Positions 44,707 to 55,245 of a DNA stretch of 56,697 nt are shown piece by piece. Both the position numbers and the translations under genes were made by a program. The stretch lies in the NCBI GenBank assembly GCA_019637225.1, contig JAHBWC010000054.1, positions 1 to 56,697 on the forward strand. Reading direction: 5' to 3'. The stretch comes from Labilithrix sp. (lineage in GTDB: Bacteria > Myxococcota_A > Polyangia > Polyangiales > Polyangiaceae). Each line of letters starts with the position of its first letter. Within the stretch, counting starts at the first letter, position 1. Under the pieces are notes generated by a model. The model saw nothing but the letters and a program-made list of their open reading frames with translations. It was not told the DNA's origin and did not search any database.

Positions 44707-46314
44707 ATGGCCATCGTCACGAGGCGCACGTTCCTCGGCGGCTCCGCGATCGCGACGCTCACGACGGGGGGATGCAAGAGCCCACGTCCGGCGCTTCCGG
44801 CCGCACCTCGCCAGGCGGTGACCACGGAGGACGTCCTCGCGCAGGCGCTCGAGTCGGCGAAGAAGGCCGGCGCCACCTACGCCGACGCGCGCATCGTCCG
44901 CCGTCGCACCGAGCGCATCGCGACGCGCGAAGACCACGTCGTCTCCGTCGCCTCCGGCGAGACCTACGGCATCGGGGTGCGCGTCATCGCCGCCGGAGCG
45001 TGGGGCTTCGCGTCGAGCCCGGTCGTGTCGGGCGCCGCCGCGGACGAGGCCGCGCGAAGAGCCGTGGCGATCGCGAGGGCCGCGGCGCCCGCGCTGAAGC
45101 GCCCCGTCGAGCTCGCCCCCGCGCCCGTCGCGAAGGGCAAGTGGCACACGAAGATGGAGATCGATCCGTTCGCCGTGCCGCTCGCCGACAAGGCGGAGTA
45201 CCTCCTGTCGCTCTGGCCGCTCGTGAAGGACGTCGCGCTCGTGAAGTTCGCGACCGGCGCGATCGAGTCGCTCGGCGAGCACAAGCTGTTCGCGTCGAGC
45301 GAGGGCGCGCTCGTCGAGCAGACGCAGGTGCGCATCTGGCCGTCGTTCTCCGTGACGGCGGTCGACGCCGGACAGTTCGAGTCGCGGGACGCGGAGGTCC
45401 CGCCGATGCAGGCGGGCTGGGAGTACGTCACGAGCTCCTCGCTCAAGCGCGACGCGCGGCGCGTCGCCGAGGACGCCGTCAAGAAGCTGAAGAGCCCGTC
45501 GGTGACGCCGGGCAAGCGCGACCTCATCCTCGCCCCGAGCAACCTCTGGCTCACGATCCACGAGTCCGTCGGTCATCCCACCGAGCTCGATCGCGTGTTC
45601 GGCCTCGAGGCGAACTTCGCCGGGACGTCGTTCGCCACGCCCGAGAGCCTCGGCAAGCTCCGCTACGGCGCGGACATCGTCACGCTCTACGCCGACAAGA
45701 CCGTGCCGGGGGGGCTCGCGACCGCGGCCTGGGACGACGAGGGCGTCGCCACGCAGCGCTGGGATCTCGTCAAGGACGGCCTCCTCGTCGGCTTCCAGAC
45801 CACGCGCGATCAGGCGGGCTGGATCGGCGAGAAAGCGTCGCGCGGGACCTCGTACGCGCAGGACCACGCGTCGGTCGCGTTCCAGCGAATGCCGAACGTG
45901 TCGCTCGCGCCGTCGCCGAAGGACACGACGCTCGAGGACATCATCGCGGCCACCGACGACGGCGTGCTCGTCACCGGCAACGGCTCCTGGTCGATCGATC
46001 ACCAGCGCTATAACTTCCAGTTCTCCGGCCAGACCTTCCACGAGGTGAAGGGCGGCAAGATCACGCGCGCGGTCCGAGACCTCGCGTACCAGTCGAACTC
46101 GCTCGAGTTCTGGAGCTCGTGCGACATGGTCGGCGGCGCGAAGTCCTGGGAGCTCCACGGGACCTTGTGGGACGGCAAGGGCGAGCCGATGCAGTCGAAC
46201 GCCGTCAGTCACGGCTGTCCGCCCGCGCGCTTTCGCAAGGTCGACATCCTCAACGTCAACACGCGCGGCAAGTCGTCCTCCGCGGGCGCCGTGCAGGGAA
46301 GGGACGACTGCTGA
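44707..46314 (+). CDS. TldD-family metalloprotease with Tat/lipoprotein signal
   Basis: A 535-residue TldD homologue. The zinc-binding motif HESVGH (HExxxH) is intact, followed by PTELDRVFGLEANFAGTSF, as in TldD. The N-terminus reads TRRTFLGGSAIATLTTGGC, which has the twin-arginine consensus and a lipobox-like Cys, so export through Tat is predicted; E. coli TldD is cytoplasmic. The N-terminal fold begins LAQALESAKKAGATYADAR and continues to YGIGVRVIAAGAWGFASS, family phrases. The stop overlaps the start of the partner gene (TGATG), implying a TldD/TldE pair. Known substrates in E. coli are unstructured peptides such as microcin B17 precursor and CcdA; substrates here are unknown. Confidence 0.92.
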   Translation: MAIVTRRTFLGGSAIATLTTGGCKSPRPALPAAPRQAVTTEDVLAQALESAKKAGATYADARIVRRRTERIATREDHVVSVASGETYGIGVRVIAAGAWGFASSPVVSGAAADEAARRAVAIARAAAPALKRPVELAPAPVAKGKWHTKMEIDPFAVPLADKAEYLLSLWPLVKDVALVKFATGAIESLGEHKLFASSEGALVEQTQVRIWPSFSVTAVDAGQFESRDAEVPPMQAGWEYVTSSSLKRDARRVAEDAVKKLKSPSVTPGKRDLILAPSNLWLTIHESVGHPTELDRVFGLEANFAGTSFATPESLGKLRYGADIVTLYADKTVPGGLATAAWDDEGVATQRWDLVKDGLLVGFQTTRDQAGWIGEKASRGTSYAQDHASVAFQRMPNVSLAPSPKDTTLEDIIAATDDGVLVTGNGSWSIDHQRYNFQFSGQTFHEVKGGKITRAVRDLAYQSNSLEFWSSCDMVGGAKSWELHGTLWDGKGEPMQSNAVSHGCPPARFRKVDILNVNTRGKSSSAGAVQGRDDC

Positions 46315-47654
46315 TGGCCGCCGAAGACACGGCAGTCCTCGCGACGCGCGCGCTCGGGATCGCCCTCGACGTGATGAAGCGCGACGGAGAGCCCGACGCC
46401 GAGGTGAAGATCGACGTCCGGCGCCGCGCGGCCGCGAACGTGCGCTTCGCGCGCAACGAGCCGACCACGTCGGGCGAATCGGACGAGGTCACGGTGTCCG
46501 CGTGGGTCGCGCTCGGCCAGCGCAACGCGTCGACGTGGGTGAACCAGACCGACGACAAGAGCATCGCGGAGCTCGCCGGGCGCGCGCTCGCGATGGCGAA
46601 GCTCTCGCCTGCGGACCCCGAGAAGATGCCGCTCCTCGGGCCGCAGACGTACGCGCCGGTGCCGAGCGCGTTCGACGACGGGCTCGCGGCGATGGGGCCG
46701 AAGGAGCGCGCGGCGATCGCCGCACGCGCGGTCGCGCGCGGAGACCAGGCGAAGGTGCGGATCGCGGGGTTCTTCGAGCGCGAGATCGAAGAGGCCGTCA
46801 CGCAGAACAGCGAGGGCCTCATCGCGCGGCACCGCGAGACCGCCGCGCAGTACACGGTGACGGCCCGCACCCTCGACGGGGCCGGCTCCGGCTGGGGCGG
46901 CCGCGAGGCCTTCCGCGCCGGCGATCTCGAGGACGAGGTGCTCGCGAGCACGGCGATCGACAAGGCGATCCGCTCCGCCGGCGCGAAGGCGCTGCCGCCC
47001 GGCAAGTACACGGTCGTCCTCGAGCCGCAGGCGGTCTTCGAGATGATGGCGTTCCTCGTCGGTCAGATGAACCAGCGCCTCGCCGACGAGGGCCGCTCGT
47101 TCTTCGCCGGGAAGGTCGGGCAGAAGCTCTTCGCCGACTTCGTCTCGCTCAGGAGCGATCCGGCCGACCCGCTGACGCCCGGCGCGCCGTTCGACTCCGA
47201 GGGCCTCGCGCTCGCGAGCCTCCCCTGGATCATCGACGGGCGCGTGAACAAGCTCGCGGTCTCGCGCTGGTGGGCCAAGAAGAAGGGCCTCGAGCCGACC
47301 GGCCGTCACTCGGTCTTCCACCTGAGCGGCGGGACCGCCGAGAGCGTCGACGCGCTCGTGCGCGGGACCAAGCGCGGTCTGCTCGTCACGCGCTTTTGGT
47401 ATAACCGCATGCTCGAGCCGCAGACGGTGACCATCACGGGCCTGACGCGCGACGGCGTCTTCGCGATCGAAGACGGCAAGGTCACGGGCCCGGTCGCGAA
47501 CTTCCGCTACAACGAGTCGCCCGTCACCGTGCTCAAGAACGTCGACGCGATGACGCGGGCGACGACGCGGGCGGTCGCCTACGGCGGAGCGTGGCACGTC
47601 CCCGCGCTCCGCACGCACGAGTTCACGATGGCGTCGCCGTCGGCCGCCGTCTGA
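46314..47654 (+). CDS. TldE/PmbA-family partner protein
   Basis: A 446-residue TldE/PmbA homologue without the HExxxH motif, as expected for the non-catalytic partner of TldD. The N-terminal domain contains NVRFARNEPTTSGESDEV and the middle QNSEGLIARHRETAAQYT. The C-terminal beta-rich part includes GKYTVVLEPQAVFEMMAFL, PGAPFDSEGLALASLPWI and the late VTRFWYNRMLEPQTVTITGL, all typical. No signal peptide is seen, in contrast to its partner. Starts at ATG 46314 with GGGAAGGGA upstream inside tldD, and is convergent with the methyltransferase gene. Confidence 0.92.
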   Translation: MAAEDTAVLATRALGIALDVMKRDGEPDAEVKIDVRRRAAANVRFARNEPTTSGESDEVTVSAWVALGQRNASTWVNQTDDKSIAELAGRALAMAKLSPADPEKMPLLGPQTYAPVPSAFDDGLAAMGPKERAAIAARAVARGDQAKVRIAGFFEREIEEAVTQNSEGLIARHRETAAQYTVTARTLDGAGSGWGGREAFRAGDLEDEVLASTAIDKAIRSAGAKALPPGKYTVVLEPQAVFEMMAFLVGQMNQRLADEGRSFFAGKVGQKLFADFVSLRSDPADPLTPGAPFDSEGLALASLPWIIDGRVNKLAVSRWWAKKKGLEPTGRHSVFHLSGGTAESVDALVRGTKRGLLVTRFWYNRMLEPQTVTITGLTRDGVFAIEDGKVTGPVANFRYNESPVTVLKNVDAMTRATTRAVAYGGAWHVPALRTHEFTMASPSAAV

Positions 47655-47669
47655 CCGCTCGGGCCCGCG

Positions 47670-48476
47670 TCAGGACGGCGACCAGCCGAAGCGCGCGCGG
47701 ACGTCGTGCATCGCCTGCGTGTGCGCGCCGTCCGCGTGGCGCACGACGAACGGCGGCTCTTCGACGCTCGGCTCCTCGCCGAGGCGGCACGCGAAGAGCG
47801 AGAACAGCGGCGTCAGCCCCGCGCGCGGGACGACGTCGCGATGCGCGACGACCGCGAAGCCCTCGTCCGTCGCCGCGCGGAGGGCGCGCTCCTTCTGCGC
47901 CCACGGAAAGCAGAACACGAAGAGGCCGTCGGGCTCGAGGTGTCGCTTCGCCGCGCGCGCGTAGTCCCGGACGTCGCCGCGGAGCTCGAAGCGCGCGTGC
48001 GCCTTCTGCGAGTCCGCAGGCAGGACGCCGGCGCCGACGTCGAAGTACGGCGGGCTCCCCGTGACGAGAGGGAAGCGCTCCGTCACGAGCGTCGGGTCGC
48101 GCAGATCGCCGTGGATCGCCGTCACGCGCTCCTCCACGCCGTTCGCGCGGAGGTTCTCGCGGAGGAGGCGGAAGCTCACGTCCTGGGCCTCGATGCAGGT
48201 GAGGCGCGTCGCCGGCGGCATCCCGGACAGGACGAGCAGGCCGACGGTCCCGATGCCGGTGCCGAGGTCGAGGTGCCGCTCGATCGGCCGCTCGACGAGC
48301 GGACGCTTCTCGAGCGCGTACCAGCCGGTCAACAGATCGTCCGTCGAGTGACGGTGTCCCTTCTTGCGCTGGAAGATGCGGAACGTGGCGGTCAGCCCGT
48401 CGACGGTGACGGGCTCGCCGAGCTCGGCCTCGAGCTCTCGCCGGCGCGTCTCGAGCTCGTCGGGGGAAGAGGTCAT
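47670..48476 (-). CDS. class I SAM-dependent methyltransferase, TrmN6/HemK-like N6-adenine type
   Basis: A 268-residue methyltransferase. It has the region FRIFQRKKGHRHSTDDLLTGWYA, typical of tRNA1(Val) A37-type enzymes, and SAM motif I HLDLGTGIGTVGLLVL. IEAQDVSFRLLRENL follows, and the catalytic motif reads VTGSPPYFDVG. The usual N-P-P-Y is S-P-P-Y here, which is still compatible with amino-group methylation. The substrate could be a tRNA adenine or another RNA. It is cytoplasmic. The gene is convergent with tldE. Confidence 0.85.
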   Translation of the reverse strand: MTSSPDELETRRRELEAELGEPVTVDGLTATFRIFQRKKGHRHSTDDLLTGWYALEKRPLVERPIERHLDLGTGIGTVGLLVLSGMPPATRLTCIEAQDVSFRLLRENLRANGVEERVTAIHGDLRDPTLVTERFPLVTGSPPYFDVGAGVLPADSQKAHARFELRGDVRDYARAAKRHLEPDGLFVFCFPWAQKERALRAATDEGFAVVAHRDVVPRAGLTPLFSLFACRLGEEPSVEEPPFVVRHADGAHTQAMHDVRARFGWSPS

Positions 48477-48537
48477 GGGGCGCTTGGGGGGCGAGGGGGG
48501 CCGCCGGAGCGGCGAGGGGAGTCGAGGGCGGGCGCGA

Positions 48538-50379
48538 TCAGAAGAGGTCGGGGGTGCGGCCGGGGAACGTCACGGTCTCGCCGATCGCCGGGAGCTCGAA
48601 CGGGACGATCGCCTTGCCCTTCCACTGGCGAAACAGGTAGCTCGACTCGAGGTCGTTCGCGAACACGAAAGATGCCTCGTCGGGGACGCCGTCGTCCATC
48701 GCGTGCGTGACGGTGATCGTGACGTCGCTGAGGGCGACCGTGGAGCCGGCCGGCATCGGAGGCTTCAGGCCGCGAAAGAGGAGCTCCGTGCCCGTGCGGT
48801 AGAAGCCTCCCTCCTCGTGGACGACGAAGGTGCGCTCGCCGGTGCGCGACACCCGCACGTCGCGCAGGTTGCCCGTCATCATGAGCATGCGCTCCGGCGG
48901 GGCGCGCCCCTCCTCGAGGTGCGTGATGATGAAGTAGTACGCGAAGGAGGTGTCGGGCGCGTTGACGAGCACGACGCGCTTGTCGACGGCGGAGCCGTCG
49001 GCGGGGATCCCGGTCGCGAGGTCGCGGATGATCCCGTCGAGGATGACGATGCTGTAGGAGCCGAAGAGGAAGAGGAACGGCGCGAGCACGAGGTGACCGA
49101 GCCACGTCCAGGCGGCGTAAGCCCGGACGACGCGCGCGGTTCGGCCCGTGGCGTTCGCCGCCCACGGAGCCTTCTCGAGCGCGCCCGCGCACGTCATCGC
49201 GAGCAGCGCCACGAGGCCGAAGCCGGAGAGGAAGAGTAGGCGGCTCGACGGGAAGGTCGCCGAGCTCGGGACGACGGCGAGCACGCTGGCGCACGCGAAG
49301 AAGCGCGACGTTCGGCGCACGCGCGCGTCCTCGGCGCGGAACATGCGAACGACGACGCGGCTCGCCCACACGAGCACGGCCACGGCCAGCGCCACGAGCA
49401 CGACCTTCCCGGCCGACGTGGCGAACGGGTAGCTGTCGGGCATCGGCGCGCCGAGCTCGGCGCCGAGCAGGAGCGGGACGTGCGCGCCGAGGCCCCCGAG
49501 GAAGCCGAGCGGGTCGCGCGTCGGGTCCGTGTAGACGCCGGACCCGCGCGCGCCGAAGTTTCCCGCGCGGTAGACGACGACCCACATGACGGCGATTGCG
49601 GCGGCGGGCGCGAGCGACTTGAGGCGCGCGGCGCGCGGCCGATCGTCGAGGAAGAGCGCGTGCGCGCCGAGGTATGCGAACGTCGCGACGGCGCTCTCGC
49701 CCGCGGACAGCGCGAGGCCGAGGGAGGCCGCGGCGGCGAACGGGAACACGCCGGGGCGCTCTCTCCGAGCGCCCGTGTCGTGCAAGAGCAGCGCGCCGAG
49801 CGCGAACGTCGACACGATGAGCGTGTTGCGGTTCGCGATCCATCCGACGGGCAGCCCGTGCGTATGGTCGATCGCGTAGAAGAGCGTCGCGATGCCGGCC
49901 GCGAGGGGCGAAAACGCTCCGAGCCAGCGCCGGTAGAGCCGCGAGGCGAGCCAGATCACGAGCGCGTACCAGGCGATCGACTGCGCGTGCATGACCCACG
50001 GGGTCGTCGGCCACAGCGTGTAGTCGAGCGCGTGGGTCAGCGACGCGAGCGGGCGGAAGAGCGCGATGCGGAGGCCGGGGGGCATCCACCAGGGCGCGAA
50101 GCCGCTCTCGAGGAGGCGTGCACTCTCGTCGGGGGCGCCGCTCGCGAACGTGAACAGAGAGAGCGGATTGCTGGCCGTCGGGTTCCAACGCGTGTCGTGC
50201 TGGGTCATCGCCCGGTGCCAGAGATCGTCGGCGACGAGCCGAATCCGAAGCGTGGGGAGCGAGAGCACGCACGCGATGAGCACCGCGACGGCCGGGAACC
50301 GAGGAGACGAGAGCCAGGTCTTCAAGCGGGAGGCGAGCACGCGGTGCGCCGATCGTATTCCCTCGCGCCCGCGAGTCAC
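48538..50379 (-). CDS. polytopic membrane protein, possible GT-C glycosyltransferase-like
   Basis: About 613 residues with ten or so hydrophobic helices. The first extracytoplasmic loop contains RIRLVADDLWHRAMTQHD; an acidic pair after the first helix is usual in GT-C glycosyltransferases. Later GWIANRNTLIVSTFALGALL and ALSAGESAVATFAYLGAH are also reminiscent of that fold. The last 150 residues (from VDKRVVLVNAPDTSFAYYF) form a soluble beta-rich domain. The frame stays open upstream to 50589, but that would overlap the divergent gene at 50572, so I take GTG 50379. The true start is uncertain. Function is not established. Confidence 0.75.
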   Translation of the reverse strand: MTRGREGIRSAHRVLASRLKTWLSSPRFPAVAVLIACVLSLPTLRIRLVADDLWHRAMTQHDTRWNPTASNPLSLFTFASGAPDESARLLESGFAPWWMPPGLRIALFRPLASLTHALDYTLWPTTPWVMHAQSIAWYALVIWLASRLYRRWLGAFSPLAAGIATLFYAIDHTHGLPVGWIANRNTLIVSTFALGALLLHDTGARRERPGVFPFAAAASLGLALSAGESAVATFAYLGAHALFLDDRPRAARLKSLAPAAAIAVMWVVVYRAGNFGARGSGVYTDPTRDPLGFLGGLGAHVPLLLGAELGAPMPDSYPFATSAGKVVLVALAVAVLVWASRVVVRMFRAEDARVRRTSRFFACASVLAVVPSSATFPSSRLLFLSGFGLVALLAMTCAGALEKAPWAANATGRTARVVRAYAAWTWLGHLVLAPFLFLFGSYSIVILDGIIRDLATGIPADGSAVDKRVVLVNAPDTSFAYYFIITHLEEGRAPPERMLMMTGNLRDVRVSRTGERTFVVHEEGGFYRTGTELLFRGLKPPMPAGSTVALSDVTITVTHAMDDGVPDEASFVFANDLESSYLFRQWKGKAIVPFELPAIGETVTFPGRTPDLF

Positions 50380-50571
50380 CAGCGTGACTTCCGTCTTCGG
50401 TCGTCTCCGAGGCCGCGTCCGGAGGTTCGCCCGTGTGTGCGGACGAGCACACGAGCGGTCGCCTGGCATCGATCCTGCCGCGACCGAGTCGCTTCTTTTT
50501 GCGAAGCATCGCTTGCTCCGCGCGACATCGCCGGCAACACTGGAGGGGCAAAAGCGAAGCAGGAGGTCGTC

Positions 50572-50802
50572 ATGTCGAACCCGAAGCACCGACCCTTTCG
50601 TCGCGACAGCGGCGACGCTTTTCTTCCCGATCCGGCGAGCGGCACCTTCATTTCCGTGCCCGACGCCGAATCGGTGGCCGAGGAGTTCATCGCTTCCGTC
50701 ACCTCCGCGGACTACGTCCTCGAGGAGGCTCGCAACGAGCTGTCGATCGACGAGATCGGCGGTCCTTTCGTCGAGGACGACGAGCTCGAGCTCACCGACT
50801 GA
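50572..50802 (+). CDS. 76-residue acidic protein with double-glycine-like motif
   Basis: A short gene with an excellent ribosome site (AGGAGG, 5 bases before ATG 50572). The N-terminus is basic (MSNPKHRPFRRDSGDAFLPD) and the rest strongly acidic. Near the end is EARNELSIDEIGGPFVEDDE, followed by LELTD and the stop. The segment LSIDEIGG recalls the LS..EL...GG end of double-glycine leader peptides, which would leave a 12-residue acidic tail. No peptidase-transporter or modification enzyme is nearby. It may equally be a small regulatory protein. No family recognised. Confidence 0.75.
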   Translation: MSNPKHRPFRRDSGDAFLPDPASGTFISVPDAESVAEEFIASVTSADYVLEEARNELSIDEIGGPFVEDDELELTD

Positions 50803-50894
50803 CGGGCGGCTCGCGGATCGGGAGCACGCGGCATCTTGAGTCGCCTGCTCCCTTTCCCGAGGCGTGCGCGCGTGGAGTGCCTTAACCTGCTCGC

Positions 50895-52127
50895 GTGAGG
50901 CGTCCGAAGGGAGCGGTGGGGCCGGGGCTCTCGGCCGTGCTCGCGCTCCTGCTCGCGCCCTCGATCGCGCGCGGCGACGAGCCGCTCCCGCCGCTGCCCG
51001 CCGATGCGCCGCCCGCGTCGGCTCCCGGCGTGCCCCCGTCGCTCTCCGCCCCGACGCCGCCTCCGGGCCCGTCGCCGTCGGCGAAGCCGCTGCCGCTCGA
51101 GCTCACGCCTCCGGCGCCCGCGCCGGCGCCGCGCGGTCGCGGCGTCTGGCGCTCGTTCCGCGCGGGAGCCGATCTCGTCCACAGCGTCCCGACCGCCGCC
51201 ATCCTCGACGGTGCCTGGTCGATCTCGCTGCACGTCAACACGGAGCTCACGAACCGCACCTGGTCGAAGCCGTACCCGACCGGGAGCATCGGTCAGTACT
51301 CGACCCGCATCCTCTACGGCGGCTCGTGGACGCTGATGCTCGGCCTCGAGAGCCTCGCGGTCGTCCTCGCGTCGAAGGGCAACTTCGACTGGATCGGCGA
51401 CGCGTCCTACCGCACCGACTGGGTGCTCCCCGTCGATCTGCCGGCCTGCTCCAAGGTCGGCGAGCACGGCGGCTGCGGGCTCGGCGTCGGCGGCTTCTCG
51501 TTTCTCCAGCTACGTCCGCGGGGCTCGCGCTGGTGGTACGAGGCGGGCGGCGGGTGGATCCAGCAGCGCGTCCTCAACGACGCGCTCCGCACCGTCGCCG
51601 AGTCGTCGTGGGTGCTCACGCCGATCTCGGTGTTGCGCGAGCTCCGGACCGATCTCGACAGCGACCTCGCGCTTCGCGTCTTCGCCGGGCCCGGCATCTA
51701 TTTCGGGATGCACACGGCGCACCTCCACCCGACGCGGCGCGGGATGGACGTCTACACCGACGTGCCGTGGACGCAGATGTATCCGCTCGACGCCGGCATC
51801 GGCCCCGGCGGGCGCGTCGAGGCGCGCGTCATCGTGAAGCAGCACTTCCTGCTGGAGGGCGAGGTCCTGATGGCGCCGTTCCTCCTCGGCGGTCCGACGC
51901 GGCAGGTCTCGAGCGACGTGGCGCCGCTCGACTTCGAGCGCGAAGGGATGTCGGTCTGGCGCAAGGTCGGGCTCGGGATCGGCTGGGACGATCCCAGGGT
52001 GCTCCCCTTCAAGGCGACGCTCGCGTTCTTCGCCGCCGAGCTCTCCGATCGCCCCGTCGAGCGGATCGGCTACCGTGGCGGCATGCTCCGCTTCGACATT
52101 CCGCTCCGCGTGCCGGGGAACGACTGA
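50895..52127 (+). CDS. exported protein of unknown function, possibly outer-membrane beta-rich
   Basis: A 410-residue protein with a Sec signal (LSAVLALLLAPSIARG, cut near SIARG-DEP), a Pro-rich linker of about 50 residues, then alternating polar/apolar strands (SISLHVNTELTNRTW, TRILYGGSWTLMLGLESL, YEAGGGWIQQRVLNDALR, RVEARVIVKQHFLLEGEVLM). These look like strands of an outer-membrane barrel, ending with IGYRGGMLRFDIPLRVPGND. Five or fewer Cys. It starts at GTG 50895. Its stop overlaps the ATG of the hydrolase gene (TGATG), so the two are co-translated. Confidence 0.75.
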   Translation: MRRPKGAVGPGLSAVLALLLAPSIARGDEPLPPLPADAPPASAPGVPPSLSAPTPPPGPSPSAKPLPLELTPPAPAPAPRGRGVWRSFRAGADLVHSVPTAAILDGAWSISLHVNTELTNRTWSKPYPTGSIGQYSTRILYGGSWTLMLGLESLAVVLASKGNFDWIGDASYRTDWVLPVDLPACSKVGEHGGCGLGVGGFSFLQLRPRGSRWWYEAGGGWIQQRVLNDALRTVAESSWVLTPISVLRELRTDLDSDLALRVFAGPGIYFGMHTAHLHPTRRGMDVYTDVPWTQMYPLDAGIGPGGRVEARVIVKQHFLLEGEVLMAPFLLGGPTRQVSSDVAPLDFEREGMSVWRKVGLGIGWDDPRVLPFKATLAFFAAELSDRPVERIGYRGGMLRFDIPLRVPGND

Positions 52128-52969
52128 TGACGACGCTCGCGATCGCGCCCGTCACCGCCCCGGACGCCCGGCCGAGCAAGTGGCTCGTGTTCCTCCACGG
52201 CATCCTCGGCTCCGGCGCGAACTGGCGCACCTTCGCCCGTCAGATCGTCGCGGCGAAGCCGGCCTGGGGCGCGCTCCTCGTCGACCTCCGCCTCCACGGC
52301 GACTCGCAGGGATTCGCGCCGCCGCACACGATCGAGGCCGCCGCGCGTGACATCGTCCTCGCGGTCCCGAACGTCGCCGCCGTCGGCGGGGCGCCGGTGC
52401 GCGCGGTGCTCGGGCACAGCTTCGGCGGGAAGGTCGGCATCGAGCTCGCGCGCCAGCTCGCGGACGCGCCGAACGGTCCGGTCGACGAGCTCATCGTCGT
52501 CGACTCGACGCCCGGCGCGCGGCCCGACTTCCGCGGCTCGTCGGGCGTGCGCCACATCGTCGAGCTGTTGACGGAGCTCCCCGAGGCGTTCCCGGACCGC
52601 AACGCGTTCACCGCGTGGGCGGAGGAGCGCGGCGTCAGCCGGCCGACGGCGATGTGGCTCGCGATGAACGTGCGCCCGGTGCCGAACACGACGCGCTTCG
52701 AGTTCCGCCTCGACGTTCCGTCGATCCGCGGGATGATGGACGACTACTTCGCGCGCGACCTCTGGCCCGTCCTCGAGGCTCCGCCGGGTCACATGAAGAC
52801 CCGCCTCGTCGCGGGCGGCGACTCCGAGGTCCTCGACGCGGCCGACCTCGCGCGCGGCCGCGCGCTCGAGTCCGTCACCGTCGACGTGATCCCGAACGCG
52901 GGGCACTGGGTCCACGTCGACGCGCCCGACGCGCTCCGCGAGCTCGTGCTGGGCTGGCTCGACGGCTGA
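52127..52969 (+). CDS. alpha/beta-fold hydrolase
   Basis: A 280-residue alpha/beta hydrolase of the YbfF/ABHD11-like type. Oxyanion loop LVFLHGILGSGANWRTFAR is followed by LVDLRLHGDSQGFAPPHTIE, the nucleophile elbow AVLGHSFGGKVGIELAR and the catalytic His in PNAGHWVHVDAP. HGILGSGANW and LHGDS are shared with mitochondrial ABHD11-like esterases. No signal peptide, so cytoplasmic. Substrate unknown; esterase activity on small acyl esters or acyl-CoA is plausible. Confidence 0.88.
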   Translation: MTTLAIAPVTAPDARPSKWLVFLHGILGSGANWRTFARQIVAAKPAWGALLVDLRLHGDSQGFAPPHTIEAAARDIVLAVPNVAAVGGAPVRAVLGHSFGGKVGIELARQLADAPNGPVDELIVVDSTPGARPDFRGSSGVRHIVELLTELPEAFPDRNAFTAWAEERGVSRPTAMWLAMNVRPVPNTTRFEFRLDVPSIRGMMDDYFARDLWPVLEAPPGHMKTRLVAGGDSEVLDAADLARGRALESVTVDVIPNAGHWVHVDAPDALRELVLGWLDG

Positions 52970-53032
52970 GCGTTCGCTGCTCGGGATCGGCGCGTGGAGG
53001 GGCAGCGGAAAAAAGGGCTATAGTCCCGCCCG

Positions 53033-54685
<1,653 letters not shown>

Positions 54686-54739
54686 CCCTGTCAAATCACG
54701 CCGCGGGGAGAGCCTGCGCACGGCTGCGACATCATGTAA

Positions 54740-54756
54740 CGCCCGTGTAACGGGCG
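54740..54756. terminator. short hairpin after fumarase
   Basis: CGCCCG-TGTAA-CGGGCG forms a 6-bp stem with a 5-base loop, 55 bases after the fumA stop and before the next lipoprotein gene. There is no T-run, so terminator function is weakly supported. Confidence 0.35.
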
Positions 54757-54798
54757 CGTTCGAGGCCCTCCGATAGCTTCATGAGCTGGAGGCCCTCG

Positions 54799-55245
54799 AT
54801 GAGCGTTTCGCGCAAGAGCTTGGTCATGCTGTTCACCGCGATCCTCGGCGGTGCCGCGATGCTCGTCGCCTGCGGTGACGAGGACACCCCGAGCGACGGC
54901 TCGTCGTCGGGCTCGTCGGGCAGCTCGGGCTCGTCGGGCAGCTCGGGCTCGTCGGGCAGCTCGGGCTCGTCGGGCAGCTCGGGCTCGAGCGGCGACAACG
55001 GCACGGACGCCGGAGGGGAGGCCGCGGCCGGCGACACCGACAAGGCGAACGGCGAGAAGTGCGACGGCGACGAGAACTGCAAGAGCGGTCACTGCTTCAA
55101 GGGCGGCACCGGCGGCGGAGGCGGCAGCACCGAGGGCGTCTGCACGGTCGCGTGCACGATGCCCCAGGAGAACGATCCAGTGTGCGACGACCCTGCGTTC
55201 ACCGGGAAGTGCAACGGCAGGGGCTTCTGCCAGGTGAAGAACTGA
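54799..55245 (+). CDS. Ser-Gly-repeat lipoprotein with C-terminal Cys-rich domain
   Basis: A 148-residue lipoprotein. The signal ends in the lipobox MLVAC, then comes a low-complexity linker made of repeated SGSSG units, followed by a compact domain with eight Cys (NGEKCDGDENCKSGHCFKGG, VCTVACTMPQ, PVCDDP, GKCNGRGFCQVKN), probably disulfide-rich. This architecture is very common among uncharacterised myxobacterial surface lipoproteins. ATG 54799 is preferred over 54781 because GGAGG lies about 8 bases before it. Function unknown. Confidence 0.85.
   Translation: MSVSRKSLVMLFTAILGGAAMLVACGDEDTPSDGSSSGSSGSSGSSGSSGSSGSSGSSGSSGSSGDNGTDAGGEAAAGDTDKANGEKCDGDENCKSGHCFKGGTGGGGGSTEGVCTVACTMPQENDPVCDDPAFTGKCNGRGFCQVKN
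54909..54980 (+). repeat. four 18-bp tandem repeats encoding the Ser-Gly linker
   Basis: Four perfect copies of GGGCTCGTCGGGCAGCTC in tandem within the lipoprotein gene; partial copies flank them. The unit is six codons, so copy changes preserve frame and only alter linker length. Confidence 0.9.

Noticed and set aside
48538..50589. Longer N-terminus of the polytopic protein from 50589
   Set aside because: It would overlap the divergent 76-residue gene and its ribosome site, and the extra 70 residues are Arg/Ser-rich without membrane character.
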